Positions 31,674 to 46,254 of a DNA stretch of 52,273 nt are shown here, one piece after another. The DNA is from a virus: the IMG/VR virus record IMGVR_UViG_3300045950_000170, positions 1 to 52,273 of that record, one strand, 5' to 3'. Position 1 is the first letter of the stretch. Each line of letters starts with the position of its first letter. The translations under genes were made by a program, and so were the position numbers. The notes beneath the pieces were generated by a model, which saw only the letters and a list, made by a program, of their open reading frames with translations, was not told the origin of the DNA and ran no database searches.

Positions 31674-33664
31674 CCGGCGGTCACGTCTGGTTTGGCTGCA
31701 TAAATGCCAACATACGCGTCAGGCTCCTCAAGAGCAGCAGCGTTCAGCTGGTAGCGAGAACGAATCGCGTACTGATCCAGCTCGTGCTCACGACCGAAGA
31801 GTGCCAGCAGATCCTCCTCGCGGCCGATTTCATGGACGAACTGATGCTCCTGCTTCGGCTTCTGGTTATCGCCCAGGACCAGTCGAATCTTCTGCCAGTC
31901 CTCGAAAAAGTATTCCTCCAGCAGCGGAATGATCTTGTTCCGGAACACTGTCTTCAGCTCGCTGAAGCGATCTTCATCTTTCAGGTCTTTGATGCGCGTG
32001 AAGTAGGCATGCCCCACCGTGTGGTCGCGGTCGTACAGGGCCTCGATCCGCTTGTTGAGCATGATCAGTAACTGCTCGATGTTGATGTCCACGCCGTTGT
32101 GGGAGACGATGGTGCCCGTCAGAACCGAGGGCTTGGGCATTGATTCAACGAACTCGAATCGACGGCGAAGCGCGGTGTCGACCAGTGCCAATGATCGGTC
32201 TGCCGTGTTCATCGTCCCGATCACATCAATGTTCGAAGGCACGCTGAAACTCTCTGCAGAGTACGGCAGCGTTACGGAGACGGGATACTTCGCTCCTTCG
32301 CGCTTGTCCACTTCCACGAGTGTGATGAGCTCGCCGAAGATCTTGCTGATGTTCCCGCGATTGATCTCATCGATCACCATCGCGTATTGCCGCGACGGGT
32401 TCTTACGCGCCAGGTCACACAACCTCAAGAAAGCCCCTGGCTTGATCTCATAACGTACCTCACCATCCGATGCGGCGGCTGCCTCAGTGTCTGCTGCACG
32501 CTTCTTGCCACGCTTGGTGATCACAGGGCGCAGACCCTCGACAAATTCCTCGTACCCGTAGGACTGATGGAAGGTGACAAACTCGTAGCGCTCGCCATAT
32601 TCGGCATCGGTGTACTCTTTCTCGAGCAAGGCCTGCAAATCAAATGTCTTGCCGGTTCCAGGCGGGCCGTAGTAGATGACGTTCTTTGGCGGCTTGTCGC
32701 TTTTGGGCTCGTCTTCAATGTCGTAGTCATCGGGCCAGTAGCCATTGCGCCCGGCACGCGGCCCGAGCTTCGCCGGCCAACTGCCTTCATCTTTGTCAGC
32801 AGCCTCGAAGAGCTGAACCAGCTCGCTGGTGAGATCGGTAGACTCCAGCTCATCCAGCCCGGCAAAGGCAGACCAGCTGACCCGGATGCCATCCTTGCGC
32901 AAGAACAGCCATCCGACGGGGCCACCTTTGACCGCTCCCTTTTCCTTTCGTCCGAAGCGCAGCTGGCTGTTTGTGGCCCGGGTGAACCACCAGTCCAACC
33001 CCATCTCGTTTACTGCACGGGCAAGTCGCCCGAATAGCTCTGTCGTCGTGGCGGTCCACAGTGGTTGGCGTTCGACGAAATCCTCGTGCCCTTGGAAGTG
33101 CGCCAGCAGGCTTGCGTTGTCAGCATCAGCAGATAGCCCCAACTGATCAGCCAGATCGTCGTAGCTGATTTTGAAGTTCTTGATGGCCTCCGCGCTCCAG
33201 TCGACCAGCGCAGTAAAATCCAGCGCAAGGCCGTCGTTGGCAGACTTGATGGCCACAATGGGCGAAGACTTCAACGGTCCTCGAATCTGCTCGTACTTCT
33301 TGCGCAATACCGGGTCATCGACCTTGATATCTACGAGGTCGATCTTGACCACAAAACCAAGGTCGGCGTCGATGCCTACGGTGTAGGCCAGCCCTTCAGG
33401 CGCGCTATTTGATGGGTAAATCCGGGCCCAGTTGTAGGGAATGAACTTCTTCTGCCATTGATCAGTGGGCTTGCGAACGGTCTTGGTCCACCCACCCGTG
33501 AAAAGTTGCTGTTGCAGCGCCTCAGCCCACTGCTTGGTGACGTCGTAGGCCTGCCCCAGCTCCTCGTAGACGCGCTGCTGCTCCGGGTTGGTCTTGTCAT
33601 AGACCGTTCCCTTCCACTTGTTCAGCAGCTTGAAATGGTCATTGTTGAAATAGTTCTGTGCCAT
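31670..33664 (-). CDS. mcrB: McrB-like AAA+ GTPase restriction subunit
   Basis: The 664-residue protein has an N-terminal target-recognition region of unfamiliar type (about 1-320) and a McrB AAA+ motor: Walker A GPPGTGKT (333-340), Walker B MVIDEINRGN (about 429-438), GTMNTADR (483-490, the McrB signature) and ALRRRFEF. McrB rings translocate DNA by GTP hydrolysis and recruit McrC. The N-terminal part contains a DUF3578-like stretch (IYPSNSAPEGLAYTVGIDAD) that may set modification specificity. Complete and in operon with mcrC. Confidence 0.9.
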   Translation of the reverse strand: MAQNYFNNDHFKLLNKWKGTVYDKTNPEQQRVYEELGQAYDVTKQWAEALQQQLFTGGWTKTVRKPTDQWQKKFIPYNWARIYPSNSAPEGLAYTVGIDADLGFVVKIDLVDIKVDDPVLRKKYEQIRGPLKSSPIVAIKSANDGLALDFTALVDWSAEAIKNFKISYDDLADQLGLSADADNASLLAHFQGHEDFVERQPLWTATTTELFGRLARAVNEMGLDWWFTRATNSQLRFGRKEKGAVKGGPVGWLFLRKDGIRVSWSAFAGLDELESTDLTSELVQLFEAADKDEGSWPAKLGPRAGRNGYWPDDYDIEDEPKSDKPPKNVIYYGPPGTGKTFDLQALLEKEYTDAEYGERYEFVTFHQSYGYEEFVEGLRPVITKRGKKRAADTEAAAASDGEVRYEIKPGAFLRLCDLARKNPSRQYAMVIDEINRGNISKIFGELITLVEVDKREGAKYPVSVTLPYSAESFSVPSNIDVIGTMNTADRSLALVDTALRRRFEFVESMPKPSVLTGTIVSHNGVDINIEQLLIMLNKRIEALYDRDHTVGHAYFTRIKDLKDEDRFSELKTVFRNKIIPLLEEYFFEDWQKIRLVLGDNQKPKQEHQFVHEIGREEDLLALFGREHELDQYAIRSRYQLNAAALEEPDAYVGIYAAKPDVTAG

Positions 33665-33668
33665 CGTC

Positions 33669-34364
33669 TCAAATCCCTTCTACGTCCATGCCGTGTTCTG
33701 CCAACCAGATCTTTCGCCGCTCGAAATCAGGAAGTGCGCGTTCGACCCGCTGCCAGAACTCTGGCGTGTGATGCGGTTGATGCAGGTGCGCCAGTTCATG
33801 TACGACCACGTACTCGGCGATGCGCGGCGGCAACAGGATGGTCTTCCAGTGAAAGTACAGCCAGTCGCCTTTGCCGCATGATCCCCAGCGGTAACCCAGA
33901 TCCTGCACCTTCACGCCAACAGGCCGGACCTCCATGCGTGCCACATAGTCCTGCACCTTGTCCCACAGCCAAAGCTTGGCCCGGCCGCTGTACCACTGAA
34001 CCAAATGGTGCCGGGCGTTTTCGACCAGGTCGCGGCGCAACAGGAAGCGGCCATTCAGCAGTTTCAAAGCCACATCCTGTTCATCCACCAGTCGCAATCG
34101 GTAGCTACGACCCAGGTATAGAAAACCCTCGCCATCGACGTAACTCTTGGTCGGTACTGCCTTTTGCAGCCGATCTTTCTCCGCCAGCTTGGTGTAGATC
34201 CAGAAGCGCTTTTCCAGGACGAACTCGCGCAGACGTTCTTCTTCCACATCGGGCGGTGCCGACAGCACCAAATCGCCGCTGCGATCCACGGTGATCTGCA
34301 GCGTTCTGCGCCGACTGCTGGGTTTCAGCTCGAAGGAGAGATCGTCTACGGTCAGCACGCTCAT
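33669..34364 (-). CDS. YgjP-like M48-type metallopeptidase
   Basis: The 231-residue protein carries the zinc protease motif HELAHLHQPHHTPEFW (HExxH near residue 191, with a following His) and the family signature GYRWGSCGKGDWLYFHWKTI. It is a YgjP/DUF45-type metallopeptidase. Such genes recur within type I restriction operons directly after hsdR, where they are suspected to process or remove HsdR, but this is not proven. It overlaps the hsdR stop by 4 bp and sits 4 nt before mcrB, tying the two restriction systems together. Confidence 0.88.
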   Translation of the reverse strand: MSVLTVDDLSFELKPSSRRRTLQITVDRSGDLVLSAPPDVEEERLREFVLEKRFWIYTKLAEKDRLQKAVPTKSYVDGEGFLYLGRSYRLRLVDEQDVALKLLNGRFLLRRDLVENARHHLVQWYSGRAKLWLWDKVQDYVARMEVRPVGVKVQDLGYRWGSCGKGDWLYFHWKTILLPPRIAEYVVVHELAHLHQPHHTPEFWQRVERALPDFERRKIWLAEHGMDVEGI

Positions 34365-37300
34365 GCCTTGATCAACCTCTCATGGTTGGCGCGGGCCAAT
34401 TCCAGCAAGCGATCCTTCAGGGCTGAGACATCACCGGGCGCAACTAGCCTCGAAGTGCGCAGCGTTCTGAAGATGCGCGCCCCCAAAGCGTCCTGAGCTG
34501 GCCGCTTGTGTGGTTCCCAGAAGGTGTCGGTCAGTTCGCCGGCAATCATGTCGACTAGCTCTACGGTCAGGTCGCGAATCTTGAGCAATTGCTCATCCGT
34601 CGGTGGCTCGCTCCCCAGTACGGCCTCCAGCAGCATTCGCAGGAACGGTAGGTAATGCTCGGGCATGTCAGCGGGTGCCGCATCGTCACTGATGCTCCCG
34701 GCACGCATTTCGTTGATGATCTTCTGCAATGCGGCAATCAGCTCATCCCACTGATCCGCCAGCGTTTTCAAAATCTCACTCAGCCGCTCACTGAGCTTGC
34801 GGAACAGCACCGGGTCCTCATCCAGATGTTTGCGGATGTGAGAGCGAATGGCGTGCTCCATCTCCGACGCCTTGGCGCGGTCATTGGCCTGGCGCGACAG
34901 ATGCGTGTCGAACTCCGCGTCGGTCAGTGCAATCGGCGGGATCTTCGGATCGATGCCCAAGGAAATCACATGGTCATCGATCAGCTTGCGGACCTTGGCG
35001 CCGACATCCTTGCCGAGAACCGGCGTGTCCTTGTAGCGGTTGCGGGCTCGGGCGTAGATGTACGAGAGGGTCTTGGCGTCCTTGGAGAAGGGCAAGCCTT
35101 CCGGGCGCGGCAAAACCATGTCCAGCGAACCCAGGAACTGCTTGAGTTTCACGGTGAACTCTGCACGCAGTCGTTCGTCCGCCAGCACTTCAACGCAGGT
35201 CTCCACGTCATCCAGTGACTCGATGTCGCGGCTGCGGAACAGGTCCACCACACGCAGGTGCCGATCGCGCAGCGCCGGCACTTCGTCTTTCAGGCTCTGC
35301 AATGCCCCCTGAATGTCCTCGTCAGCGTAGGCGGCCAGAGCTTCCTTCAGGTGTTGGGCGACGCCGTAGTAATCCACCACGATGCCGCAGCGCTTGCCGA
35401 AGCCGGTGCGGTTCACGCGAGCAATGGCCTGCAGCAGCTCCGCCTCGCGGATCGGCCGATCGAGATACATCACGCCTTCAATCGGCGCATCGAAGCCGGT
35501 CAACAGCATCGACTTCACGACCAGGAAAGCCAGCGCGTCGGTCTTCTCCGGCTTGGTGTGGAACAGCGGTTTCTTGAAGCGCTTGATCCGTGTCTCGTTG
35601 GCCGCCGCGTCGGTCCACTGCTTCCAGGCCGGATCGTCGTTGTTGCCACCGGAGATCACCGCCGCGAACTCGATCTTCTTCAGCGTGTCGCGATAGCGCC
35701 AGGCTTGCACAATGGCCTGCACCTTGGGCGGGCGCTGACACAGCGTTTCGTCGTCCAGCGCCTTGTCTTCGGGTGGTAGCGCTTCGGCCTCGGCCAGCAA
35801 ATCGGCCCTGGCCGTTTCAAACGCGGCTACGTAACGCACAGCGGCCAAGCGGCTGTAGGCCACCACTTGAGCCTTGTAGCCATTGGGCAGAATGTTGGTC
35901 ACGTAGTGGCGCAACATGTCACGTGCCTTGTCCGCGATCAGCAGCGGGGCGTCGAAGATCTGGCCCTTGGTGGCGTACTTCTGCTTGATCGCCTCCAGAT
36001 CTTCCGCGCTGCGCTCGCGGAACAAGTCCTCGAACAGATCATCCAGACTGGCACCGTCTTTGACCGCACCCTGCGCGGTGCGCCCCTCGTACAGCACGGG
36101 TACTGTCGCACCGTCTTCCTCGGCCTCTTTGATCGTGTAGCGGTCGATGAATTCGCCGAATATCTCGTGGGTGCGCTTCTTGTCACCCATGATGATCGGC
36201 GTGCCGGTGAATCCGATACGCGCGCAGTTGGGTAGCCCCGCCAGCAGATTGGCGTGCAGATCGCCTGCCTGGGTGCGGTGCGCTTCATCCACAAGCACGA
36301 GGATGGTCTCGTCCTCGTTCAACACTTCAAACGTTTTCGCCGCAGGCTTGGCCACATAGGTTGAAGCCGCTGGCTCCTTCACGCCCATTTGCCCGTCGTG
36401 CCAGCCTTCCGGAATATCCTCCTCGGTCAGGCCCGGCTCACCGGCGGCATCTGGGTCCCGGTACTTCTGGATCGTGGCGAACAGCAGCCCCGGCCCTTTG
36501 CGGCGCACCAACTTCTGCACAGCTACGGTAGAAGTCGCTACCTCAACCACTTCGCCGGTCAGCGTTGCCGTGGCGCTGAGCTGGTCCTGCAAGTCTTTGC
36601 GATCGGTCACCACCACCACTTTGAAACGGCGCAGGGCGGCATTCGTGCGCAGCTTGCGCACCAGGAACACCATGGTCAGCGATTTACCAGAACCCTGGGT
36701 GTGCCAGATCACGCCACCGCGCCGGTCGTACTCGCCATCCTGCAGACGCGTCTTGCCGCTCTGCAGGCGCTCGATCGCCTTGTTCACGGCGCGGAACTGC
36801 TGATAGCGACAAGCCACCTTGATGGTCTGACCACCTGCCGGCATGAACAGGGTGAAGTGGCGCACGATGTCCAGCAGGTTTGCTTGGGTGAGCATGCCCG
36901 CTACCAAGCGTTGCTGCTCGGAAAGATGCTCAACGCCAAGGCTGGCCGCGACGTCTGCCTCTCGCGCCGGGGCTACCGTCTTCCAGCTTGCGAAGTGCTC
37001 GAACAAGCCGCCGATGGTGCCCACGCGCGCCTCGTCAAAGCTGGTCGCGATCAACAGCTGATTGGTGAAGAAGAGCGGCTCGTTGCCCTCAAAGTCTTCC
37101 ACCTCGTAGTTGGCGTGCCGCTGGTTGCTGTAGCGGCGCAACTGGTCAATCGCCTCGGCCAGTGGTTCCGGGACGGACGGGCTCTTGCACTCCACCACCA
37201 CTAGCGGAATGCCGTTCACCAGCAATACCAAGTCCGGCACGATGAAGGCCTTACCGCTGTTGTAGCCGGGCGGGCAATCCACGCGGTACTGGTTAACGAC

Positions 37301-37699
37301 CGTGAAGCTGTTGTTCTCGGGAGTGTCCCAGTCGATGAAGCGGATGGTGTGGCCACGTCCGCCGTCCCAGCCGGGCAGGCCATCAACGGTGATGCCGAGC
37401 AACAGCAATTCTGTCGCCGCCTGATTGGCCTCGATGAGCTTGGGCCGCGCAATGCGCGTGATCGCGGCGACGGCCTCTGACAGGCGTTCGTCATCCAGCC
37501 AGGGCGCGAGCACCCCATCGACTTCACGCAGGTTGATGTCGGCCAGTTTTTTGCGCAGCACGCCTTCCTGGATCACTTCGGTGAAGCTGCTACGCCCGGT
37601 GACCACGGGGTCGTCAATGCTTCCTTCGATATGCGTCCAGCCCAGACCTTCCAGTTGCGTGACGAACGGCTTTTCTACGTCTTCGAGTTCCCATCCCAT
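34361..37699 (-). CDS. hsdR: Type I restriction enzyme, endonuclease/motor subunit
   Basis: The 1112-residue subunit has an N-terminal PD-(D/E)xK nuclease (IVPDLVLLV with Asp156, LVVVECKSP with Glu170 and Lys172), an SF2 motor with Walker A HTQGSGKS (333-340) and DEAH (471-474), and a long helical C-terminus that docks on HsdM/S. It translocates DNA with ATP and cuts at a distance from the unmethylated target. Length is typical. It lies 15 nt after hsdS and overlaps the metallopeptidase start. All visible key motifs are intact. Confidence 0.95.
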   Translation of the reverse strand: MGWELEDVEKPFVTQLEGLGWTHIEGSIDDPVVTGRSSFTEVIQEGVLRKKLADINLREVDGVLAPWLDDERLSEAVAAITRIARPKLIEANQAATELLLLGITVDGLPGWDGGRGHTIRFIDWDTPENNSFTVVNQYRVDCPPGYNSGKAFIVPDLVLLVNGIPLVVVECKSPSVPEPLAEAIDQLRRYSNQRHANYEVEDFEGNEPLFFTNQLLIATSFDEARVGTIGGLFEHFASWKTVAPAREADVAASLGVEHLSEQQRLVAGMLTQANLLDIVRHFTLFMPAGGQTIKVACRYQQFRAVNKAIERLQSGKTRLQDGEYDRRGGVIWHTQGSGKSLTMVFLVRKLRTNAALRRFKVVVVTDRKDLQDQLSATATLTGEVVEVATSTVAVQKLVRRKGPGLLFATIQKYRDPDAAGEPGLTEEDIPEGWHDGQMGVKEPAASTYVAKPAAKTFEVLNEDETILVLVDEAHRTQAGDLHANLLAGLPNCARIGFTGTPIIMGDKKRTHEIFGEFIDRYTIKEAEEDGATVPVLYEGRTAQGAVKDGASLDDLFEDLFRERSAEDLEAIKQKYATKGQIFDAPLLIADKARDMLRHYVTNILPNGYKAQVVAYSRLAAVRYVAAFETARADLLAEAEALPPEDKALDDETLCQRPPKVQAIVQAWRYRDTLKKIEFAAVISGGNNDDPAWKQWTDAAANETRIKRFKKPLFHTKPEKTDALAFLVVKSMLLTGFDAPIEGVMYLDRPIREAELLQAIARVNRTGFGKRCGIVVDYYGVAQHLKEALAAYADEDIQGALQSLKDEVPALRDRHLRVVDLFRSRDIESLDDVETCVEVLADERLRAEFTVKLKQFLGSLDMVLPRPEGLPFSKDAKTLSYIYARARNRYKDTPVLGKDVGAKVRKLIDDHVISLGIDPKIPPIALTDAEFDTHLSRQANDRAKASEMEHAIRSHIRKHLDEDPVLFRKLSERLSEILKTLADQWDELIAALQKIINEMRAGSISDDAAPADMPEHYLPFLRMLLEAVLGSEPPTDEQLLKIRDLTVELVDMIAGELTDTFWEPHKRPAQDALGARIFRTLRTSRLVAPGDVSALKDRLLELARANHERLIKA

Positions 37700-37714
37700 A
37701 TTCCGGCCCTTTTC

Positions 37715-38903
37715 TTATTGCGCCAGCAACGGCGTGACCCGGACGCGGCCGGTGAGGAGGTCGTCCATGAGGCCCGTTTTTTGAGCCATCAACTTTGCAA
37801 GTTGCGCTTCTTCATTTGTAAGGCGCGCATCAATTGCTTGAATCCGAAATCCAATTGCTTCCATCTCCTCCGCTTTTTGCGGTGTCGGCTGCTCCAATCC
37901 GAGAATCTGGTCGCGTCCGATACCTGGGATATTTCCTCCGGTCGCCATGCGATTGAACTGCCCCTGCAAACTTTGAAAAACGGCGACCCAATAAGATCTC
38001 GTCTTTTCCGCTACTCGAATCGCCATTAATTGTCGGCTGATACATGCCCGTACCCCAGCAACTGCAACCTTGCCACACCCAGATCCTTTAACAGTAATTA
38101 GCAAGTCCCCGACCTCACACATAACTTGGGGACGAGTCGTGTATGAAGTAACGACAGTTGTCGCTCCTATGAAATCAGTGGGCCCTGTAAAGTAAGGCAC
38201 GCCTTTTCCGGCTGCGTTACATAGGTCTGTGGCGATGTGCTGGCCTGAGATAAGAACAATTGAGGCTCCGAGTGGCTTAACATCCCACGCCTTCGGAATC
38301 CACCCCAGCGGCGAATCTTGATACAGTTCCGGCGCTTGCTCATAGCTAGGCCGCAACTCACCATTGGCATCCACACCCCGGGTCAGCAGGTCATGCAACA
38401 AGCCCTGCTTGACCTGTTTCAGCTTCTCGACTATGGCCTCGGTCTGATGAATGGCTGTGTCGAGGGTGTCGAGGACTTCTGCAATCTTGCGCTGTTGGGA
38501 ATCACCAGGACAAAAAGCGCTGATGTTCTCCAGAATTTCTTTGTCAACGTGTGGAATTCCGGTGCCATTTGTTTGATTCTTTAGAATTCTCTCTGCGTGC
38601 TTTAACAAATGGAAAAAAAATGCCGGATAGAAATGTTCGTCAGGGGTAATTCGCGCCATCGTTGACGCCACAATTCCTTCTTTGGCCTTGAAGAACTCTC
38701 CGGCATTCGATCCGTCCCAAAGCAGAATCGTCGCGCCATCGCTAACCCGGACAGCATCACTGCTTGCCTTGGCTGAAATTCCAACAGTTCTGTTTCTTAA
38801 GTATTCAGGGCTTAGGTATATTTCCGCCCCCTTGCCGTGAAACGGAATTAACAGGGGAGGCTTACCTTTCTGGATTGAAATATGTTCGCCAAGCTGCAGA
38901 AAT

Positions 38904-38911
<8 letters not shown>
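37715..38911 (-). CDS. hsdS: Type I restriction enzyme, specificity subunit
   Basis: The 398-residue subunit has two target recognition domains separated by a coiled conserved spacer ([40 protein letters not shown]) and a C-terminal spacer ([35 protein letters not shown]). The repeated LLTGRV/LLTRGV ends mark the two conserved regions. HsdS sets the bipartite DNA target. By eye its recognition domains are visibly more A/T-rich than the flanking genes, as expected for swapped domains. It overlaps the hsdM stop by 8 bp. Confidence 0.93.
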
Positions 38912-41645
<2,734 letters not shown>

Positions 41646-41703
41646 CGAGTCATTCCTAATCTGATTCGGTCATTCGATTTGTATTGGTATTTGTTGTCAT
41701 CGC

Positions 41704-43109
<1,406 letters not shown>

Positions 43110-43113
<4 letters not shown>

Positions 43114-45188
43114 TCGTCGTGCCCCGTCTCTGAAAGGGCCATGGGCCAAACTACGCCACTACCGCTTTTGCGCAGCAGCCATGCAGACACCGTCAGCGTC
43201 CACCGCGAGTCGACCATGTCATCCACCAGGAGGACTGGTCCGGGAGGAATGGGCTGGCCGTTGAGTGCGAGCGAACCATCAATGTTTCGCGCCTGTTGTG
43301 TACTGTTTGCCATCGTTTTCTGTTCGGGCCTTGCGTCTGTTTTTGCGATGACCATATGAAACGGCAGACCCAGCGCGGCAGCCAAGCGTTGCGCAAAATT
43401 CGGCACCAATTCGGGATGCCGAAGCGAAGGAACGCAGGTCACCCAGGTCGGGCTCGGTTGCGGATTCCACTCCTGAATCATCTTCACGCACGCAGCAACG
43501 AGGTCATCGGAGAAGTGGCCGTCGTGGTACTTACCCTGTCGAACCAAGCCGCCCCAACCGGCATCGCCCCAGACGCATAGCGCCTTGCCGGATTCGGCCT
43601 GATGGGCAGGTGCGATGAATCCCTTGACGCCATACTGGGGCATTCCACCATCGGGCCATTTTTTGCGTGGCTCGATGGGCAAGCTCGTTCGACGAAGAAA
43701 TTCGACGGCGGCTTTTACCAGCTCGGTATCCACGGTTGCAGGCAATGGCGGTAAGGCAGGTTCTGTGACGACACTTGGATCGCCGTCGAGCGCACCAATC
43801 AAAAAGCCCATGTGCTCACCAAACGGCAGGCTGACGTAGTCCTGCATCTGCTGGTGCTCGTCTCGCCGTAGCGCGGTGAGGCGTTCTGCTCGATCCCAGA
43901 ACGCTTCACTCAGCGTTGCCGCCGTGAGCTGCCACTTGCTGCCTTGCTTGGCGATGGGTGCCGGCGCTTCGAGGGAAAGCAGTGCAATCGTCTTGTCGAC
44001 ACGTCCTTTGCTCAGATTGACTCGACTGAGCAGCTCGGGAACAGATAGCCCGTTGGGCTCGTCTTCAAGCGCTCCCAGGACGTCGGCAACTTCTTGTCGG
44101 GTTGGGAAGGCACTCCGGATAAACCAGTCAGTGATGTCAGACTCTTCCTGACCACTGAGGAGTACTCCATAGGCGGAGTCCAGTGCGCGTCCCGCGCGAC
44201 CAACCTGCTGGTAGTAGGCGACGACCGATCCCGGCATTTGGTAGTGGATGACAAACGCCAGATCCGGCTTGTCGTAACCCATGCCTAGCGCTGTTGTGGC
44301 AACCAGCGCTTTGACTTGGTTGTTGAGCAGCGCCTGCTCAAGCTGTTCTCGGCGATCGCCGGTTTCACCAGTGTAGGCTTCCACATTGAAGCCTTGGGTC
44401 TTCAGCCATTGCGCCACTTGATTGGCATCACGAACCGTCAGCGTGTAGATGATGCCGTGGCCCTGCAGCGTGGCCAGTTGCTCTGCCAGCCAGGCAAGGC
44501 GCTCGGCCTGGCTGGGCAGGCGGATCGTTTGCAGGGAAAGCGAGGTCCGATTTAAGTCGCCACGCGAGACGTCCAGCTTCGGACCGAGCACGGCAGCAAG
44601 GTCCTCCATCACGCGGTTATTCGCTGTTGCCGTGGTGGCGAGCAGGCGCAGGTTTGGCGGCAGCGTTTTGACGATCCGCTCCAACAGGCGATAGTGAGGG
44701 CGGAAGTCGTGGCCCCAGTCGGAAATGCAATGTGCCTCGTCGATGACCAACATCGAAATTTGTGCAGCGATGCCGGCCAGAACCTGCGTCCGAAAGCGCT
44801 CGTTCGCCAGGCGCTCCGGCGAGATCAAGAGAATGTCGATCTCCCCCTTGGCCAGCTTGCCCTCGACTGCTGTCCAGTCGTCCATGTTGTCGGAGTTGAT
44901 GGTGGCTGCGCGAACCCCCATCCGCTCTGCCGCTGCGATCTGGTTTCGCATCAGTGCCAGCAGCGGCGAGATCAGTAACGCAGGGCCGGCTCCAGCTTCC
45001 CGCAGCAACTTGGTCGCGATGAAGTAGACAAAGCTCTTACCCCACCCGGTCTTCTGCACGACCAGCAAGCGGCCTTTGCCTTCGACGATGTGACGAATGG
45101 CATCTTCTTGGCCGTCGCGGAAAGTGGCATCGGCGCGTCCGGAACCGATCCGGAGCAATTCCAACGCGCGTTTTGGATCGTAGGCCAT
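43110..45188 (-). CDS. RecQ-family helicase fused to a ComF-like phosphoribosyltransferase domain
   Basis: The 692-residue protein begins with a RecQ-type SF2 helicase: Q motif FRDGQEDA, Walker A TGWGKS (47-52), DEAH with the RecQ loop [18 protein letters not shown] (about 149-166), and [20 protein letters not shown] in lobe 2. Its C-terminal about 130 residues are a ComF/PRTase-like domain with PRPP loop [13 protein letters not shown] (652-664). The RecQ zinc-cysteine set is not evident. Helicase and PRTase together with DprA suggest a DNA-processing conflict module. The start is 1 nt after the WYL gene. Confidence 0.85.
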
Positions 45189-45189
45189 G

Positions 45190-46095
45190 TTATTGCTCTC
45201 CCTTGTTTTGGTCGGGCGAGCGGTACCCCGGCGCCAACACAGCGTTCTTGACGCCGTACAGCGCCAGGTGATCTTTCAGCCAGAGCCTGAATTCATAACC
45301 GCGCAGACTGTGGTCCGGCGAGCAGTCCACACTCCACTGCCGCAAGATGTATCCGGCGGTGGCAGCACGCAGCTTCATCCGCAGAGACCCGCGAACCATG
45401 CCGTAATCCATCTCCGTAATTTCAGGGCGGGGCTGGTCCGGGTGCGGCACCATCTCCAGCTCCACGATCCGGGTCCATTGGATGTCCTGATCACTGCGCT
45501 CATGGGGCTGCACATCTGCATCCCTCATAAGGACCGGGCGCTTGATCCGGGTGATGACGAAATCCCGGAACTCCTGCGACTTCCGGTCGAAGGCGCGAAC
45601 GTGCCAACGGAGGCCGTTGTCGATCAGCGCGAACGGGACGATCTCCCGCTCGGTGCGGCCACTGGAGATGGAGTGGTACTCGATGCCGAGCGGACACTCC
45701 TGGTGGATCGCACGGGTCACGCTCGCCAACACATCCAGATCCGGATGCGTGAGCCGTGACGGGCTCTCGCTGGCCACCCACGCCTTGAGCCGCATCGGCT
45801 CACCATCGCCAAAGCCCTGGGTCAGCCACGACAGCACCCGCTCCGGGGGGAAGTCGAATACGGGCCGGAAGTCCGGCCCCAGGACGTAGGACTTGCCCTT
45901 GGGGTCGTAGTCGATGTTGCCCGGGGCCAACTCTTTGTACAGCGCCAGATCCCTGGATGCGGCGGCGGACTGGATGCCAAACCGCGTGACCAAGTCCTGG
46001 CGGCGTATCTCCCCGATGAAGCGCACGCGCAACTCCACGAACGCGAGCCGGTCGCGTTGTGGCTGGGTTAGATCTGCAAGCTGTTCGTTCGACAT
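45190..46095 (-). CDS. WYL-domain transcriptional regulator (BrxR/CapW-like)
   Basis: The 301-residue protein has an N-terminal winged helix (FVELRVRFIGEIRRQDLVTR, FGIQSAAASRDLALYKELAP) and a FDPKGKSY-like wing, then a WYL domain (about 125-200) with IEYHSISSGRTEREIVPFAL and LRWHVRAFDRKSQEFRDFVI, and a C-terminal WCX-like region. BrxR and CapW proteins of this build repress phage-defence operons and may sense nucleic acid or ligand. It is the first gene of the ten-gene minus operon and divergent from the CBASS pair. It probably represses one or both. Confidence 0.88.
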   Translation of the reverse strand: MSNEQLADLTQPQRDRLAFVELRVRFIGEIRRQDLVTRFGIQSAAASRDLALYKELAPGNIDYDPKGKSYVLGPDFRPVFDFPPERVLSWLTQGFGDGEPMRLKAWVASESPSRLTHPDLDVLASVTRAIHQECPLGIEYHSISSGRTEREIVPFALIDNGLRWHVRAFDRKSQEFRDFVITRIKRPVLMRDADVQPHERSDQDIQWTRIVELEMVPHPDQPRPEITEMDYGMVRGSLRMKLRAATAGYILRQWSVDCSPDHSLRGYEFRLWLKDHLALYGVKNAVLAPGYRSPDQNKGEQ

Positions 46096-46125
46096 CCTGG
46101 CTGGCTCGTTCGGGTTAGCGAATGC

Positions 46126-46153
46126 TTGTACGGGTTATTGCGGAAAGTATATG
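46126..46153 (+). promoter_or_regulatory. Possible divergent promoter for the CBASS genes
   Basis: On the plus strand TTGTAC (46126-46131) and TATATG (46148-46153) are 16 bp apart and overlap the WYL promoter's -10. The matches are only moderate. It would leave a leader of about 220 nt before the phospholipase gene. An inverted repeat TTGTG-N5-CACAA at 46206-46220 lies in that leader. Confidence 0.35.
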
Positions 46154-46174
46154 GTCTGTCCTAGAATCTGTCCA
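46146..46174 (-). promoter_or_regulatory. Sigma70-type promoter of the WYL/defence operon with repeated GGACAGA
   Basis: On the minus strand the -35 is TGGACA (46169-46174) and the -10 is TATACT (46146-46151), 17 bp apart, five of six matches in each box. The TSS would lie near 46139, about 44 nt before the WYL start. GGACAGA occurs twice with a 12-bp period (46167-46173 and 46155-46161), inside the promoter, as expected for an autoregulatory operator. This is the best sigma70-type match I found on the minus strand near this operon. Confidence 0.65.
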
Positions 46175-46254
46175 TGACTCTATTTTGATTTGTGTGTGCG
46201 TCGTATTGTGATAACCACAAGCGGCGCAGCGATAAAAGGATCGGTACGGGCGCC

